From Psychrobacter aestuarii (GTDB taxonomy: Bacteria > Pseudomonadota > Gammaproteobacteria > Pseudomonadales > Moraxellaceae): DNA of 64,000 nt. The stretch covers positions 2,542,001 to 2,606,000 of the forward strand of contig NZ_CAJGYT010000001.1 of NCBI RefSeq assembly GCF_904846035.1, written 5' to 3'. Shown one piece after another: positions 54,961-64,000 of the stretch (positions are counted from its first letter, which is position 1; each line of letters starts with the position of its first letter). The notes under the pieces are model-generated. The model was given only the letters and a program-made list of their open reading frames with translations. It ran no database searches and was not told the DNA's origin. The translations under genes were made by a program, and so were the position numbers.

Positions 54961-55009
54961 CTTGGGGTTTAGGCGCTAAAAATAAGCGTATAGTCAACAA
55001 CATATCAAC

Positions 55010-55040
55010 AAAAAAAGCCTGCGATTGCAGGCTTTTTTTT
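55010..55040 (+). terminator. terminator of cysS
   Basis: AGCCTGC and GCAGGCT form a 7-bp stem with loop GATT, A-run before and T-run after. Confidence 0.88.
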
Positions 55041-55071
55041 GTACAGTGAGAGCATCATCTGCCCTGTTATT

Positions 55072-57072
55072 ATGGATACCATTTTGTTACCTAACATTAA
55101 GTCTACACCTGTTGGTGCTAAGCGTTCTGCTTGGTCGTCACCGCTTTTGTCATTTTGGCGGTTTTTGTGCTGGTTTGTTCTGTCTGCGGTAGTGACCCTC
55201 AGCCATGCCGTGACGCACACTGAAGCGGACACAGCGGGTAATGCTGAGCAAACCGAGCCTGCGCCCGATGACTTTATGGGCTATGCTGAGCAAAAGCTAG
55301 AAGAGATTAAACAAGTCAGTCGCAACCCCTCTGAAGTAAAAGAGGAGATTTTAAGCCCAATCAACAACAATGCCGCCCAGCAGGCAGGGCAGTTGCAGGG
55401 TGATACAGGGCTTACTGGCGATTTTAACGAAAGCTATTATGAGCTAAAGGTACTAAATGCTGGACTGCCAGAGTTGGCAGAGCCGCCGAACTTATCGACG
55501 CCACTATCGACGCTTGAGTTTTTTCAGTCCGCCATCGTGCAGCGCAAGTTTGATTTGGCCGCTTATGCGCTGAACATGAACTTGATTGATGTTGAGCTGC
55601 AGCGCGGGCAGGCGATAGAGTTGGCACGGCGTTTGGATTTTTTATTAAACAAAAAAAAGCTTTATGCCTTTGATGAGATGCCTGACCGTTCTGATGGCTT
55701 GATTGAGCCACCGATTGGCGATACCAGCAGCGTGATGGGCGTGCCTCGCCGCTCTATTAAGCTTGGCTACATTGATTACCGTGAGCGGCGCATACCGATT
55801 TATATAGAGCGGGTGCGGGTCGAGGAGCAGACGCCGATTTGGGTGTTTTCGGCGCAGACGGTTGAGAATATCGACAACCTCTATGAGCAGTACCATCCTG
55901 CCCAGTTTGAGCGCTATTTGCCTGACTGGATGGAGATGCGTATCTTTGGCATCGCGGTTTGGGAGTTCGTCGCGCTATTTTTATTCGTCGGTTTGACCAT
56001 GGGGCTTGGGTGGCTGTTTAGTAAAAGCACAGCCAAGCTGCTCAACTGGTATGTGATTGACGAGAGCAGCAGCACCCATTTGCAAGGGCGTCGCGGCGTT
56101 GCCGATTTGGTGGACAAGTTCACCGTACCCTTGACCTTTACCATCAGCTCTTCATTGGTGTTTACGCTGGTCTCTGGGGGCTTTCCGTATCTGGATGCGG
56201 TGGCGTCATCGTTACGCCCGATTGTGTGGATCGTATTGGTGTTCAGCGCCATGTGGCTTGGCGTGCGCATCATTAACTTTTTTGCCAATCGCTATCGAGA
56301 TTTGCAGATTGAGACGCTCAGCTCCGAGCATTTTGACAAAGGTCGCCGCCGCCGTACTTACGTGTCGATATTTCGGCGGGTCTTTATCTTTGTCATGATA
56401 TTGGGCGGGATTTGGATTGGTCTTAGCGAATTTGCCAATATCGAAGGGCTTGGCAAGACACTGTTGACTTCTGCGGGGATTGCAGGCGCGGTGATTGGTA
56501 TTGCAGCGCAGCCTATTTTGGGCAACATCATCGCAGGGATGCAGGTGGCCATCACCCAGCCTGTGCGTATTGGCGACAGTGTGATTTTGGATGGCGACTT
56601 TAGTACCATTGAAGATTTGCGCTATACCTATGCGGTGCTTAAAACATGGGATGAGCGCCGCCTGATTGTGCCGATGCGTAATTTTAGTACCGATGTGATT
56701 GAAAACTGGTCACACACCGAGGCGCATCAGACGTGTCCTGTATTTTTGTATGTCGATTATGGTGCCGATATCGGTGTGATTCGCCAAAAATTCATTGAGG
56801 TGACCAAAAACAATGCGCTGTGGGATGGCGAGACGACGCCTGAAATCTTTGTGGTAGAAGTGACCGAAAACACCATTCAAATGCGCGGCGCGGTCTCAGC
56901 CATCGGACCGATTGAGGCGTGGACGCTGGCCTGTGAAGTGCGCGAGACGATGCTTGGCTACTTGCACCGTGAGCAAAACGCGTATCTGCCGACAGAGCGC
57001 TTTACCTTAACTCAAGACAACAGCAGCGCGCAGACGCCAAAAGACATCGTATTGCCAGACGCGGACAAATAA
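55072..57072 (+). CDS. mechanosensitive ion channel family protein (MscS type)
   Basis: The 666-residue protein ends in an MscS core: PILGNIIAGMQVAITQ and PVRIGDSVILDGD at the pore helix and beta domain, then an alpha/beta C-terminus with TCPVFLYVDYG. It has about four membrane helices before the pore helix and a long periplasmic N-terminal domain (residues 45-290) after one N-terminal membrane segment. It would release solutes at hypo-osmotic shock. The start is set at ATG 55072 (MDTILLPN); the frame is open up to a TTG inside the preceding terminator T-run. Confidence 0.85.
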   Translation: MDTILLPNIKSTPVGAKRSAWSSPLLSFWRFLCWFVLSAVVTLSHAVTHTEADTAGNAEQTEPAPDDFMGYAEQKLEEIKQVSRNPSEVKEEILSPINNNAAQQAGQLQGDTGLTGDFNESYYELKVLNAGLPELAEPPNLSTPLSTLEFFQSAIVQRKFDLAAYALNMNLIDVELQRGQAIELARRLDFLLNKKKLYAFDEMPDRSDGLIEPPIGDTSSVMGVPRRSIKLGYIDYRERRIPIYIERVRVEEQTPIWVFSAQTVENIDNLYEQYHPAQFERYLPDWMEMRIFGIAVWEFVALFLFVGLTMGLGWLFSKSTAKLLNWYVIDESSSTHLQGRRGVADLVDKFTVPLTFTISSSLVFTLVSGGFPYLDAVASSLRPIVWIVLVFSAMWLGVRIINFFANRYRDLQIETLSSEHFDKGRRRRTYVSIFRRVFIFVMILGGIWIGLSEFANIEGLGKTLLTSAGIAGAVIGIAAQPILGNIIAGMQVAITQPVRIGDSVILDGDFSTIEDLRYTYAVLKTWDERRLIVPMRNFSTDVIENWSHTEAHQTCPVFLYVDYGADIGVIRQKFIEVTKNNALWDGETTPEIFVVEVTENTIQMRGAVSAIGPIEAWTLACEVRETMLGYLHREQNAYLPTERFTLTQDNSSAQTPKDIVLPDADK

Positions 57073-57107
57073 TCTGACAAATATAGTATGCTAGGGCGGG
57101 GCTTATT

Positions 57108-57116
57108 TGTTATAAT
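57108..57116 (+). promoter_or_regulatory. extended -10 promoter of guaB
   Basis: TGTTATAAT at 57108-57116 is an extended -10 with a perfect TATAAT and no clear -35 box. It leaves a leader of about 150 bases before guaB. The same TTGTTATAAT string forms the promoter at 26978. Confidence 0.6.
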
Positions 57117-57252
57117 GTGGCGTTATTTTTATAGGATAACTGAGCGCGAATGACCGCGATGACGTATGACGGTGTTTTTAGTCGTTATGGTCAGTTGAGT
57201 CGGTCATCACCTAGGTATGACTTAGGCGCTTGGTATCTGCCCACCAAAATAA

Positions 57253-58743
<1,491 letters not shown>

Positions 58744-58770
58744 GCATTAGTGACAATTTGTCTATAAAAT

Positions 58771-58806
58771 AGCCAACAATGCAGGTTCATTGTTGGCTTT
58801 TTTTTT
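58771..58806 (+). terminator. terminator of guaB
   Basis: AGCCAACAATG and CATTGTTGGCT form a perfect 11-bp stem with a 6-base loop followed by nine T. Confidence 0.92.
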
Positions 58807-58909
58807 GTACAATACGCTATGATACAAAACCAAGAGACAGACCAATAACGATAATTGCGGACCAGCGTGTTCGGCAGCTGATATTTTTATAAACAGGAGT
58901 AAGTTCACT

Positions 58910-60274
58910 ATGAGTTATTTTGGCACAGATGGTATTCGCGGAAAGTTCGGTCAATTGCCAATCAGTCCTGACTTTATCTTAAAACTCGGCTACGTCACAG
59001 GGCGCGTACTCATAGAGAACAACCAAAAAAGCAAGCGCAAGCCAAGCGTGGTCATCGGTAAAGATACCCGTCTGTCGGGCTACGTGATTGAAGCGGCGCT
59101 ACAAGCGGGCTTTAACGCGGCAGGTGTCGATGTACACATGCTCGGTCCCTTGCCAACCCCTGCAATCGCGCATTTGACGCGCAGTTTTCACGCCGATGCA
59201 GGCGTGGTCATCTCCGCCTCACACAACCCGTATTATGACAATGGCGTCAAATTCTTTTCTGCAGAAGGCAAAAAGCTGAGCGATGAGATGCAAAACGCCA
59301 TCAATGATAAGCTGAACGACATCATGAATGCTGAGCCTGACACCGTCATCATGCCCATCATTGACCCTGCTGAGCTTGGCAAAAACAACCGCATTGCCGA
59401 TGCCAAAGGTCGCTATATCGAATTTTGTAAAGGCAGTTTCCCTTATCAATACGATTTGACGCACCTAAAAGTGGTGGTCGATTGTGCCAATGGTGCAGGC
59501 TATAGCGTTGCGCCGCGTGTGCTGCGTGAGCTGGGCGCACAAGTTATCGCTATCCACAACACCCCTGATGGCGTCAATATCAATGCTGATTGCGGCTCTA
59601 CGCACCCAGAATCTTTGCAGCAAGCCGTCATTAATCATGATGCTGACGTGGGCATTGCCCTTGATGGTGATGGCGACCGCATCATTATGGTCGATGAAAA
59701 AGGCAATCTGGTCGATGGCGATGGCATCTTGTATATCCTAGCCACCAAAGGCGCAAGCAAAGCTGAAGGCGTGGTCGGTACCTTGATGAGCAATATGGGG
59801 CTGGAGCTGGCGCTACAAGCAGCAGGTATTGACTTTAAACGCGCCAAGGTCGGCGACCGCTATGTGATGCAGGACTTGGAGCGCGCAGGCTGGATACTGG
59901 GCGGCGAGCCATCAGGACACGTTTTGTGTTTGGACAAGAGCCGTACGGGCGATGCCATTATTGCAGGCTTGCAAGTGCTGGCAGTAATGCAAGCATCAGG
60001 CAAGGCGCTCAGTGAGTTGACCGATGGTTTTGAAGTGCTGCCACAAAAGCTGGTGAATGTGCGCCTCGCTCAGATGCAAGACCCGTATGACAATGACGAG
60101 CTAGTTGCCGCCTTTGATAAGGCAGAGGCGACGCTGGCAGGGCGCGGGCGCTTATTGATTCGTAAGTCAGGCACTGAGCCGATGATTCGTGTCATGGTCG
60201 AGTCGGACGATGAGATTGAATGCGATGTGATGGCCAATGAGTTGGCCGATAAAATCAGAGCGGTATTGGGATAA
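58910..60274 (+). CDS. glmM: phosphoglucosamine mutase GlmM
   Basis: GlmM converts glucosamine-6-phosphate to glucosamine-1-phosphate for peptidoglycan and lipopolysaccharide. The 454-residue protein has the phosphoserine loop [13 protein letters not shown] (about residue 104), the metal loop DGDGDRI, the sugar loop GGEPSGH and the phosphate loop [12 protein letters not shown]. The N-terminus [11 protein letters not shown] is standard. ACAGGAG precedes ATG 58910. pdxH follows after 57 bases and may be cotranscribed. Confidence 0.95.
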   Translation: MSYFGTDGIRGKFGQLPISPDFILKLGYVTGRVLIENNQKSKRKPSVVIGKDTRLSGYVIEAALQAGFNAAGVDVHMLGPLPTPAIAHLTRSFHADAGVVISASHNPYYDNGVKFFSAEGKKLSDEMQNAINDKLNDIMNAEPDTVIMPIIDPAELGKNNRIADAKGRYIEFCKGSFPYQYDLTHLKVVVDCANGAGYSVAPRVLRELGAQVIAIHNTPDGVNINADCGSTHPESLQQAVINHDADVGIALDGDGDRIIMVDEKGNLVDGDGILYILATKGASKAEGVVGTLMSNMGLELALQAAGIDFKRAKVGDRYVMQDLERAGWILGGEPSGHVLCLDKSRTGDAIIAGLQVLAVMQASGKALSELTDGFEVLPQKLVNVRLAQMQDPYDNDELVAAFDKAEATLAGRGRLLIRKSGTEPMIRVMVESDDEIECDVMANELADKIRAVLG

Positions 60275-60331
60275 TTGCTGTCGGGTCGCGGCCCGCAGTA
60301 CACTATAGCGTAACAGCGTAAAGGAGCCATC

Positions 60332-60985
60332 ATGAGTTTGGATTTTACCGAGCAGCGCCTGTCTTACGAAAAAGGCAGCCTTGAACAACAGTCGGTGCCG
60401 CAATCGCCCTTTGTTTTATTTGGACAATGGATGCAAGACGCCATTGAACAACAAGTACCTGAGCCATACGCCATGAGCCTCGCCACGTGCGGCGCGGACA
60501 ATAAGCCAAGCGTGCGTATTGTACTGATGCGTGAGCTGACCGAGTCGGGTGTGGTGTTTTATACCAATTATGAAAGTGCTAAAGGTCAAGATATCGCTGA
60601 CAATCCGCAAGCGGAAGTTCTGTTCTTTTGGCACGCGCTCGAGCGACAGATTCGTATCAGCGGACATATCCATAAAATCGATGCGCAAAAATCTGCCGCC
60701 TATTTTCAAAAGCGTCCGCATGACAGCCAAGTCGGCGCATGGGTCAGTCAGCCGCAAAGTGGCGAGGTTGATAACCGTGAGGTGATGGAAGCACGTTTTG
60801 AAGCACTGCAACACCAATACCCTGAAGGCAGTGCCGTACCGACGCCTGAATTTTGGGGCGGCTATGAGCTTTGTGCGGAGCGCGTTGAGTTTTGGCAAGG
60901 GCGCGCCAATCGTATGCACGACCGCATTGTCTACACCAAAGATAATGCACAAACCGACTGGCACACGGCGCGCTTGCTGCCTTAG
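60332..60985 (+). CDS. pdxH: pyridoxamine 5'-phosphate oxidase PdxH
   Basis: PdxH is an FMN enzyme that oxidises pyridoxamine and pyridoxine 5'-phosphate to PLP. The 217-residue protein has the FMN/PLP residues in PSVRIVLMRE and GVVFYTNYESAKG, and the C-terminal signature FWQGRANRMHDR. AAAGGAG lies just before ATG 60332. PLP made here also serves NspC-type enzymes. A bidirectional terminator follows. Confidence 0.93.
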   Translation: MSLDFTEQRLSYEKGSLEQQSVPQSPFVLFGQWMQDAIEQQVPEPYAMSLATCGADNKPSVRIVLMRELTESGVVFYTNYESAKGQDIADNPQAEVLFFWHALERQIRISGHIHKIDAQKSAAYFQKRPHDSQVGAWVSQPQSGEVDNREVMEARFEALQHQYPEGSAVPTPEFWGGYELCAERVEFWQGRANRMHDRIVYTKDNAQTDWHTARLLP

Positions 60986-61007
60986 TCGTTAAGTGATTAG
61001 CGTTCAT

Positions 61008-61053
61008 AAAAAAACCACGGTATCAGCATTTACGCTGTACCGTGGTTTTTTTT
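61008..61053. terminator. bidirectional terminator, pdxH / EmrA-like gene
   Basis: ACCACGGTA and TACCGTGGT form a perfect 9-bp stem with further pairing in the loop (CAGC/GCTG), A-run left and T-run right. Confidence 0.9.
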
Positions 61054-61116
61054 ATGTGTAAGCAATCGTGATGACTTTAGCTTTTATCACGCACGCGCTT
61101 TTATAACACGATGCGC

Positions 61117-62352
61117 TTACTGCGCGCGGGTATCGATACTGGCGGCGACCGACATCCCAGGACGCATCTGCGTCAGCTGCGGCTGATCGGGGTCGAGATC
61201 GATACGCACAGGAATACGCTGAGTGATTTTAATATAGTTGCCCGTTGCAGGGTTGCTCGCGGCGGCACTAAACTCACTGCCCGTTGCGGGTGAGATGTTA
61301 CTGATGTGCCCAGTGAACTCCGTACCACCGAGTGCATCCACGCGAATGGTCGCTGGCATGCCGATGCGCATATCTGCCACTTGGGTTTCTTTAAAGTTGG
61401 CAATCACCCACACCCCTTTGGGCACGATGTACATGAGCTGCGTGCCCGCATTGACGAACTGACCTGCCTTGACGCTCACTTGGCTCAGCTGTCCTGGCTC
61501 AGGGGCAGTGATGACGGTATTGTCCAGATTGATTTGCGCTTGCTTGGCGGCGGCTTCGGCGTTTTTGATATTCGCGTCCAAAGAGGAGCGGCTGCCACGG
61601 GTTTTGTCTTTGGCTTCACGCGCGGCTTGTAGATTGGCTTCGGCTTGTTGCACCGCAGCGCGCGCTTTTGCCAGTTGTGCCTTGGTATGGGCGACTTCTG
61701 CCTTGGATACCGCACCGATGGCGTCCAGACCTTCGTAACGGCGTACATCTTCTTGCGCACTTTGTACGCTCACTTGTGCGCTATACAGGTCGGCTTGCCG
61801 CGCTTCAATCTGAGCGCTGCTGGACTGCGTGTCTTGGACGTTACTGGCACGGTTGGTGGTGGCCACATCGATATTGGCCTGCGCTTGCTCCAGCTGCTGG
61901 GTGAAGGTGCGGTCGTCAATTTTTACCAGCACATCACCTGCTTTGACCGTATCAAAGTCCTGCACCATCACACTATCGACGTAGCCTGAGACTTGCGGGC
62001 TGATGATGGTCGTTTTGCCTCTGATAAAGGCGTTGTCCGTCTGCTGTACATGCGAGGTGAATGGCGGCAGCTGCCATGCGTAGAGAATCAAGCCCACGCC
62101 AATCAAGATTAACGCGCCAAACAGACCCAAGCCAAGGGCAGATTTTTTCTTGGGTGACCAGCGCGCAGGCGAGGGAATCGGCTCTTTTGGCGGCATGGGG
62201 GTGTCGTCTGCTGCGGCGTTTTCATTGTCCGTTTCTTGTGCAGCATCATTGTCCGCAGTCGTTGGCTGCTCGCTATCTGCAGGGGCAACAGGGCGGTTGT
62301 CTGCACTCTCTTTGGGGTACTGCGTGGCATCATCACGGGAGTCTTGACTCAT
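61117..62352 (-). CDS. HlyD/EmrA-type membrane fusion protein
   Basis: The 411-residue periplasmic adaptor has a Thr/Asp/Glu-rich cytoplasmic N-terminus of about 70 residues (longer than in E. coli EmrA), one membrane helix (LGLFGALILIGVGLILYAW), then a lipoyl-type domain (ISPQVSGYVDSVMVQD), a long coiled-coil hairpin of about 100 residues, and the second lipoyl half (NTVITAPEPGQLSQVSV). It links the inner-membrane exporter encoded upstream to an outer membrane channel. The pair probably exports drugs or other amphiphiles. ATG 62352 has AGGAG upstream. Confidence 0.88.
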   Translation of the reverse strand: MSQDSRDDATQYPKESADNRPVAPADSEQPTTADNDAAQETDNENAAADDTPMPPKEPIPSPARWSPKKKSALGLGLFGALILIGVGLILYAWQLPPFTSHVQQTDNAFIRGKTTIISPQVSGYVDSVMVQDFDTVKAGDVLVKIDDRTFTQQLEQAQANIDVATTNRASNVQDTQSSSAQIEARQADLYSAQVSVQSAQEDVRRYEGLDAIGAVSKAEVAHTKAQLAKARAAVQQAEANLQAAREAKDKTRGSRSSLDANIKNAEAAAKQAQINLDNTVITAPEPGQLSQVSVKAGQFVNAGTQLMYIVPKGVWVIANFKETQVADMRIGMPATIRVDALGGTEFTGHISNISPATGSEFSAAASNPATGNYIKITQRIPVRIDLDPDQPQLTQMRPGMSVAASIDTRAQ

Positions 62353-62500
62353 GACGCACTCCTAAATCAATTAATCAAAATAAATAAAACAGGCCATCGG
62401 GTATCTGCTCAGTAGCGCGCGACGCTGTCCGTTGTTTGCGCAATCGTGCTCAACAACAAACAAATAACGCCGCGCGCGCCCACCCATCGCTGCAATCGTG

Positions 62501-64000
62501 TTAGCGGTTTTCCCGCATTTTCGCCAGCGTCGCCAGCTCTTTTTCTAAGGGGTTGCGCTTGTGGTAGCGGTAGTACAAATAATTCAGCGACAATATCACC
62601 ACCGTGATACTGGCAAGACTTGCCAAAATAAAGAACAAGTCATTATAAGCGGCGACAACCGCTTGACGCTGTATCTGCCCAAACACCTGCTGCGCCGCCT
62701 GCGTGCTGGCAAGTGCGGTGTCGGTCATCTGGCTGCCCACCTGCGCGCGCGCTGCTTGTAGCTGCTGCACCAATGCAGGGTCGCCAAAGTTCAAAGAACC
62801 CACCATATCGTTATAATGGGTCTGCGTGCGAATGGTTGTGAATGCCTGAATGCCCGCAGCACCTGCCAGACCACCAATGGTCTGTGAAATACTAAAAATC
62901 ACCGAAAAGCTGATGATATACGCAGGACCATTGGCAATCGCTCGCAGCATGCCTTCAAAGACCATGGGTCCCATAAAATAAATGGCGGCAAAAGCAATCA
63001 AAAACTGACTGACATAAAACATATAAGGCGCAGAGTCGATAGACACGCCCGTATCTATCCAAGCACCAATAGCAATCAAAAGCGCCGCAAAAATAACAGG
63101 ACGCCGCAAGTCCATCGCATTGGTACGCCAAAAGCTGACCGCCAGCGCACATAAACTGGCCACAGCAATCACCACATAGAACGTCACCAGCTGATCATTG
63201 CCATAGCCCAGCTGCGCAAGCAGACCCGCCGCGCCTACGCTTTGTTCTGATAGCAAAATCCGCATCACCGCACCGGTAATCATAAAGGCAATGATGTTGC
63301 GGCTTCGCATCCAGCGCACTTGCAGCATGGGGTTTTTACGGTGCGTCTCAATCCATAATGCAGCACTGATGCCCAGCACAGCGATGAGTAGCGGATAGCT
63401 GAGCCAAGGCGTGCTCCACCACAGCACCCGCCCTTGCACCAAAAACACCGACAGCGCCGCAAGCCCACTGGCAAACAGCGCAAAGCTGACGATATCAAGC
63501 TTTTCAAACACCTGCTGTACATTGCCTGGTGGTAGCTGGAGCAAATTAATCAGTCCAAAGCAAATCAGCGCCAGCCCAAACTCAAACAAAAACAAGCTCT
63601 CAATCTGACCGCCTGCTGCCAGATAAGGCGAGATGATGCGCGATAAAGGAATGCCAAATTGCACCACACCAAAGCCCAAAATCAAACCACTGATACGCTT
63701 GGCGGTCGGCATGCCTTGCAAGCAATAAAACACCGACAAAATGGTCATGGCACTGGCGACCATACCACTCATCGCCCGCGTCAGAATCTCCAGATAATAA
63801 GGGTCAAACAGCGTACTTATCGCACCTGTTAATATGTCGGTACTGATGAGCCACTGCATGCTGGTGGCGAGCAGCAAAAAGAACAGCGTCAGCTTACAAA
63901 AGGGCGCGATACCGAACTGCTGACGTATCTTGTAGAGCAATACCGTAATACAGGCATTGGTCATGTTATACGCCACTGATATCCAGCCGCCCTCCATCGG
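62501..64000 (-). CDS. DHA2-family MFS exporter (EmrB type), N-terminus cut by window edge
   Basis: The frame is open to the window end; an ATG at 63997 is probably internal (MEGGWISVAYN), as the first membrane helix of the family is missing. About 13 hydrophobic helices are visible, of the 14 expected for DHA2 exporters. The C-terminal part ends in a charged tail (RYHKRNPLEKELATL). EmrB-type proteins export hydrophobic compounds with proton antiport. The EmrA-like gene follows after 148 bases on the same strand, a typical pair order in reverse to E. coli emrAB. Confidence 0.82.
   Translation of the reverse strand, partial: PMEGGWISVAYNMTNACITVLLYKIRQQFGIAPFCKLTLFFLLLATSMQWLISTDILTGAISTLFDPYYLEILTRAMSGMVASAMTILSVFYCLQGMPTAKRISGLILGFGVVQFGIPLSRIISPYLAAGGQIESLFLFEFGLALICFGLINLLQLPPGNVQQVFEKLDIVSFALFASGLAALSVFLVQGRVLWWSTPWLSYPLLIAVLGISAALWIETHRKNPMLQVRWMRSRNIIAFMITGAVMRILLSEQSVGAAGLLAQLGYGNDQLVTFYVVIAVASLCALAVSFWRTNAMDLRRPVIFAALLIAIGAWIDTGVSIDSAPYMFYVSQFLIAFAAIYFMGPMVFEGMLRAIANGPAYIISFSVIFSISQTIGGLAGAAGIQAFTTIRTQTHYNDMVGSLNFGDPALVQQLQAARAQVGSQMTDTALASTQAAQQVFGQIQRQAVVAAYNDLFFILASLASITVVILSLNYLYYRYHKRNPLEKELATLAKMRENR

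Noticed and set aside
60416-60964. 182-codon minus-strand frame
   Set aside because: It lies wholly inside pdxH on the other strand and has no family features.

Overview
The window looks like chromosomal DNA of a gammaproteobacterium of the Moraxellaceae, most likely Psychrobacter. This is inferred from the gene set and protein style (msbA-lpxK-kdsB-holB-pilZ run, carboxynorspermidine route, fatty-acid locus, moderate GC in the core); no database was searched. Most of the 64 kb is ordinary core genome. No rRNA, tRNA, CRISPR array or intact transposon was seen.

Layout. 1-12.2 kb: a WYL-type regulator cut by the window edge, a Lon-like protease, then rsmG, parA, parB and a colinear envelope/replication run (msbA, lpxK, kdsB, holB, pilZ). 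12.2-20.6 kb: polyphosphate kinase 2, a divergent thiolase / high-molecular-weight FabG / MaoC-type dehydratase locus, a DUF442-type protein and a beta-lactamase-fold serine hydrolase. 20.6-28.4 kb: a cation/proton antiporter, ilvD, two minor genes and the carboxynorspermidine decarboxylase and synthase pair (norspermidine/spermidine synthesis). 28.5-41.4 kb: envelope glycan genes. First comes a four-gene operon (GT39, GT2, GtrA, ChbG/NaxD-type deacetylase) with the gene content of a lipid A amino-sugar modification pathway. Then comes a surface-glycan cluster with two GT4 paralogues, two paralogous GPS-motif proteins, several GT-A enzymes, the dead 3' end of another GT-A gene, and an LpxL-type acyltransferase. 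41.4-44.7 kb: aspS and a SohB-like peptidase. 44.7-50.0 kb: a strongly AT-rich accessory island of small minus-strand genes. 50.4-64 kb: core genes again (SDR, lipoprotein, cob(I)alamin adenosyltransferase, cysS, MscS-type channel, guaB, glmM, pdxH, EmrA/EmrB-type efflux pair, the last cut by the window end).

The most unusual part is the island downstream of sohB. It holds a probable CDI-type toxin C-terminal fragment without a start codon, placed 6 bp upstream of its probable immunity gene. Further immunity-like genes follow (a small beta-rich protein, a CPCC zinc-ribbon protein, an ankyrin-repeat protein), then a set of small membrane proteins that includes a truncated/full-length paralogous pair. 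The last codons of sohB, with the terminator in one case, recur as direct repeats at about 46.8 and 47.7 kb. A second AT-rich element lies next to these repeats and also upstream of three immunity-like genes. The arrangement suggests an orphan toxin/immunity depot assembled by repeated insertion or recombination at the sohB 3' end. No integrase or delivery protein is visible in the window.
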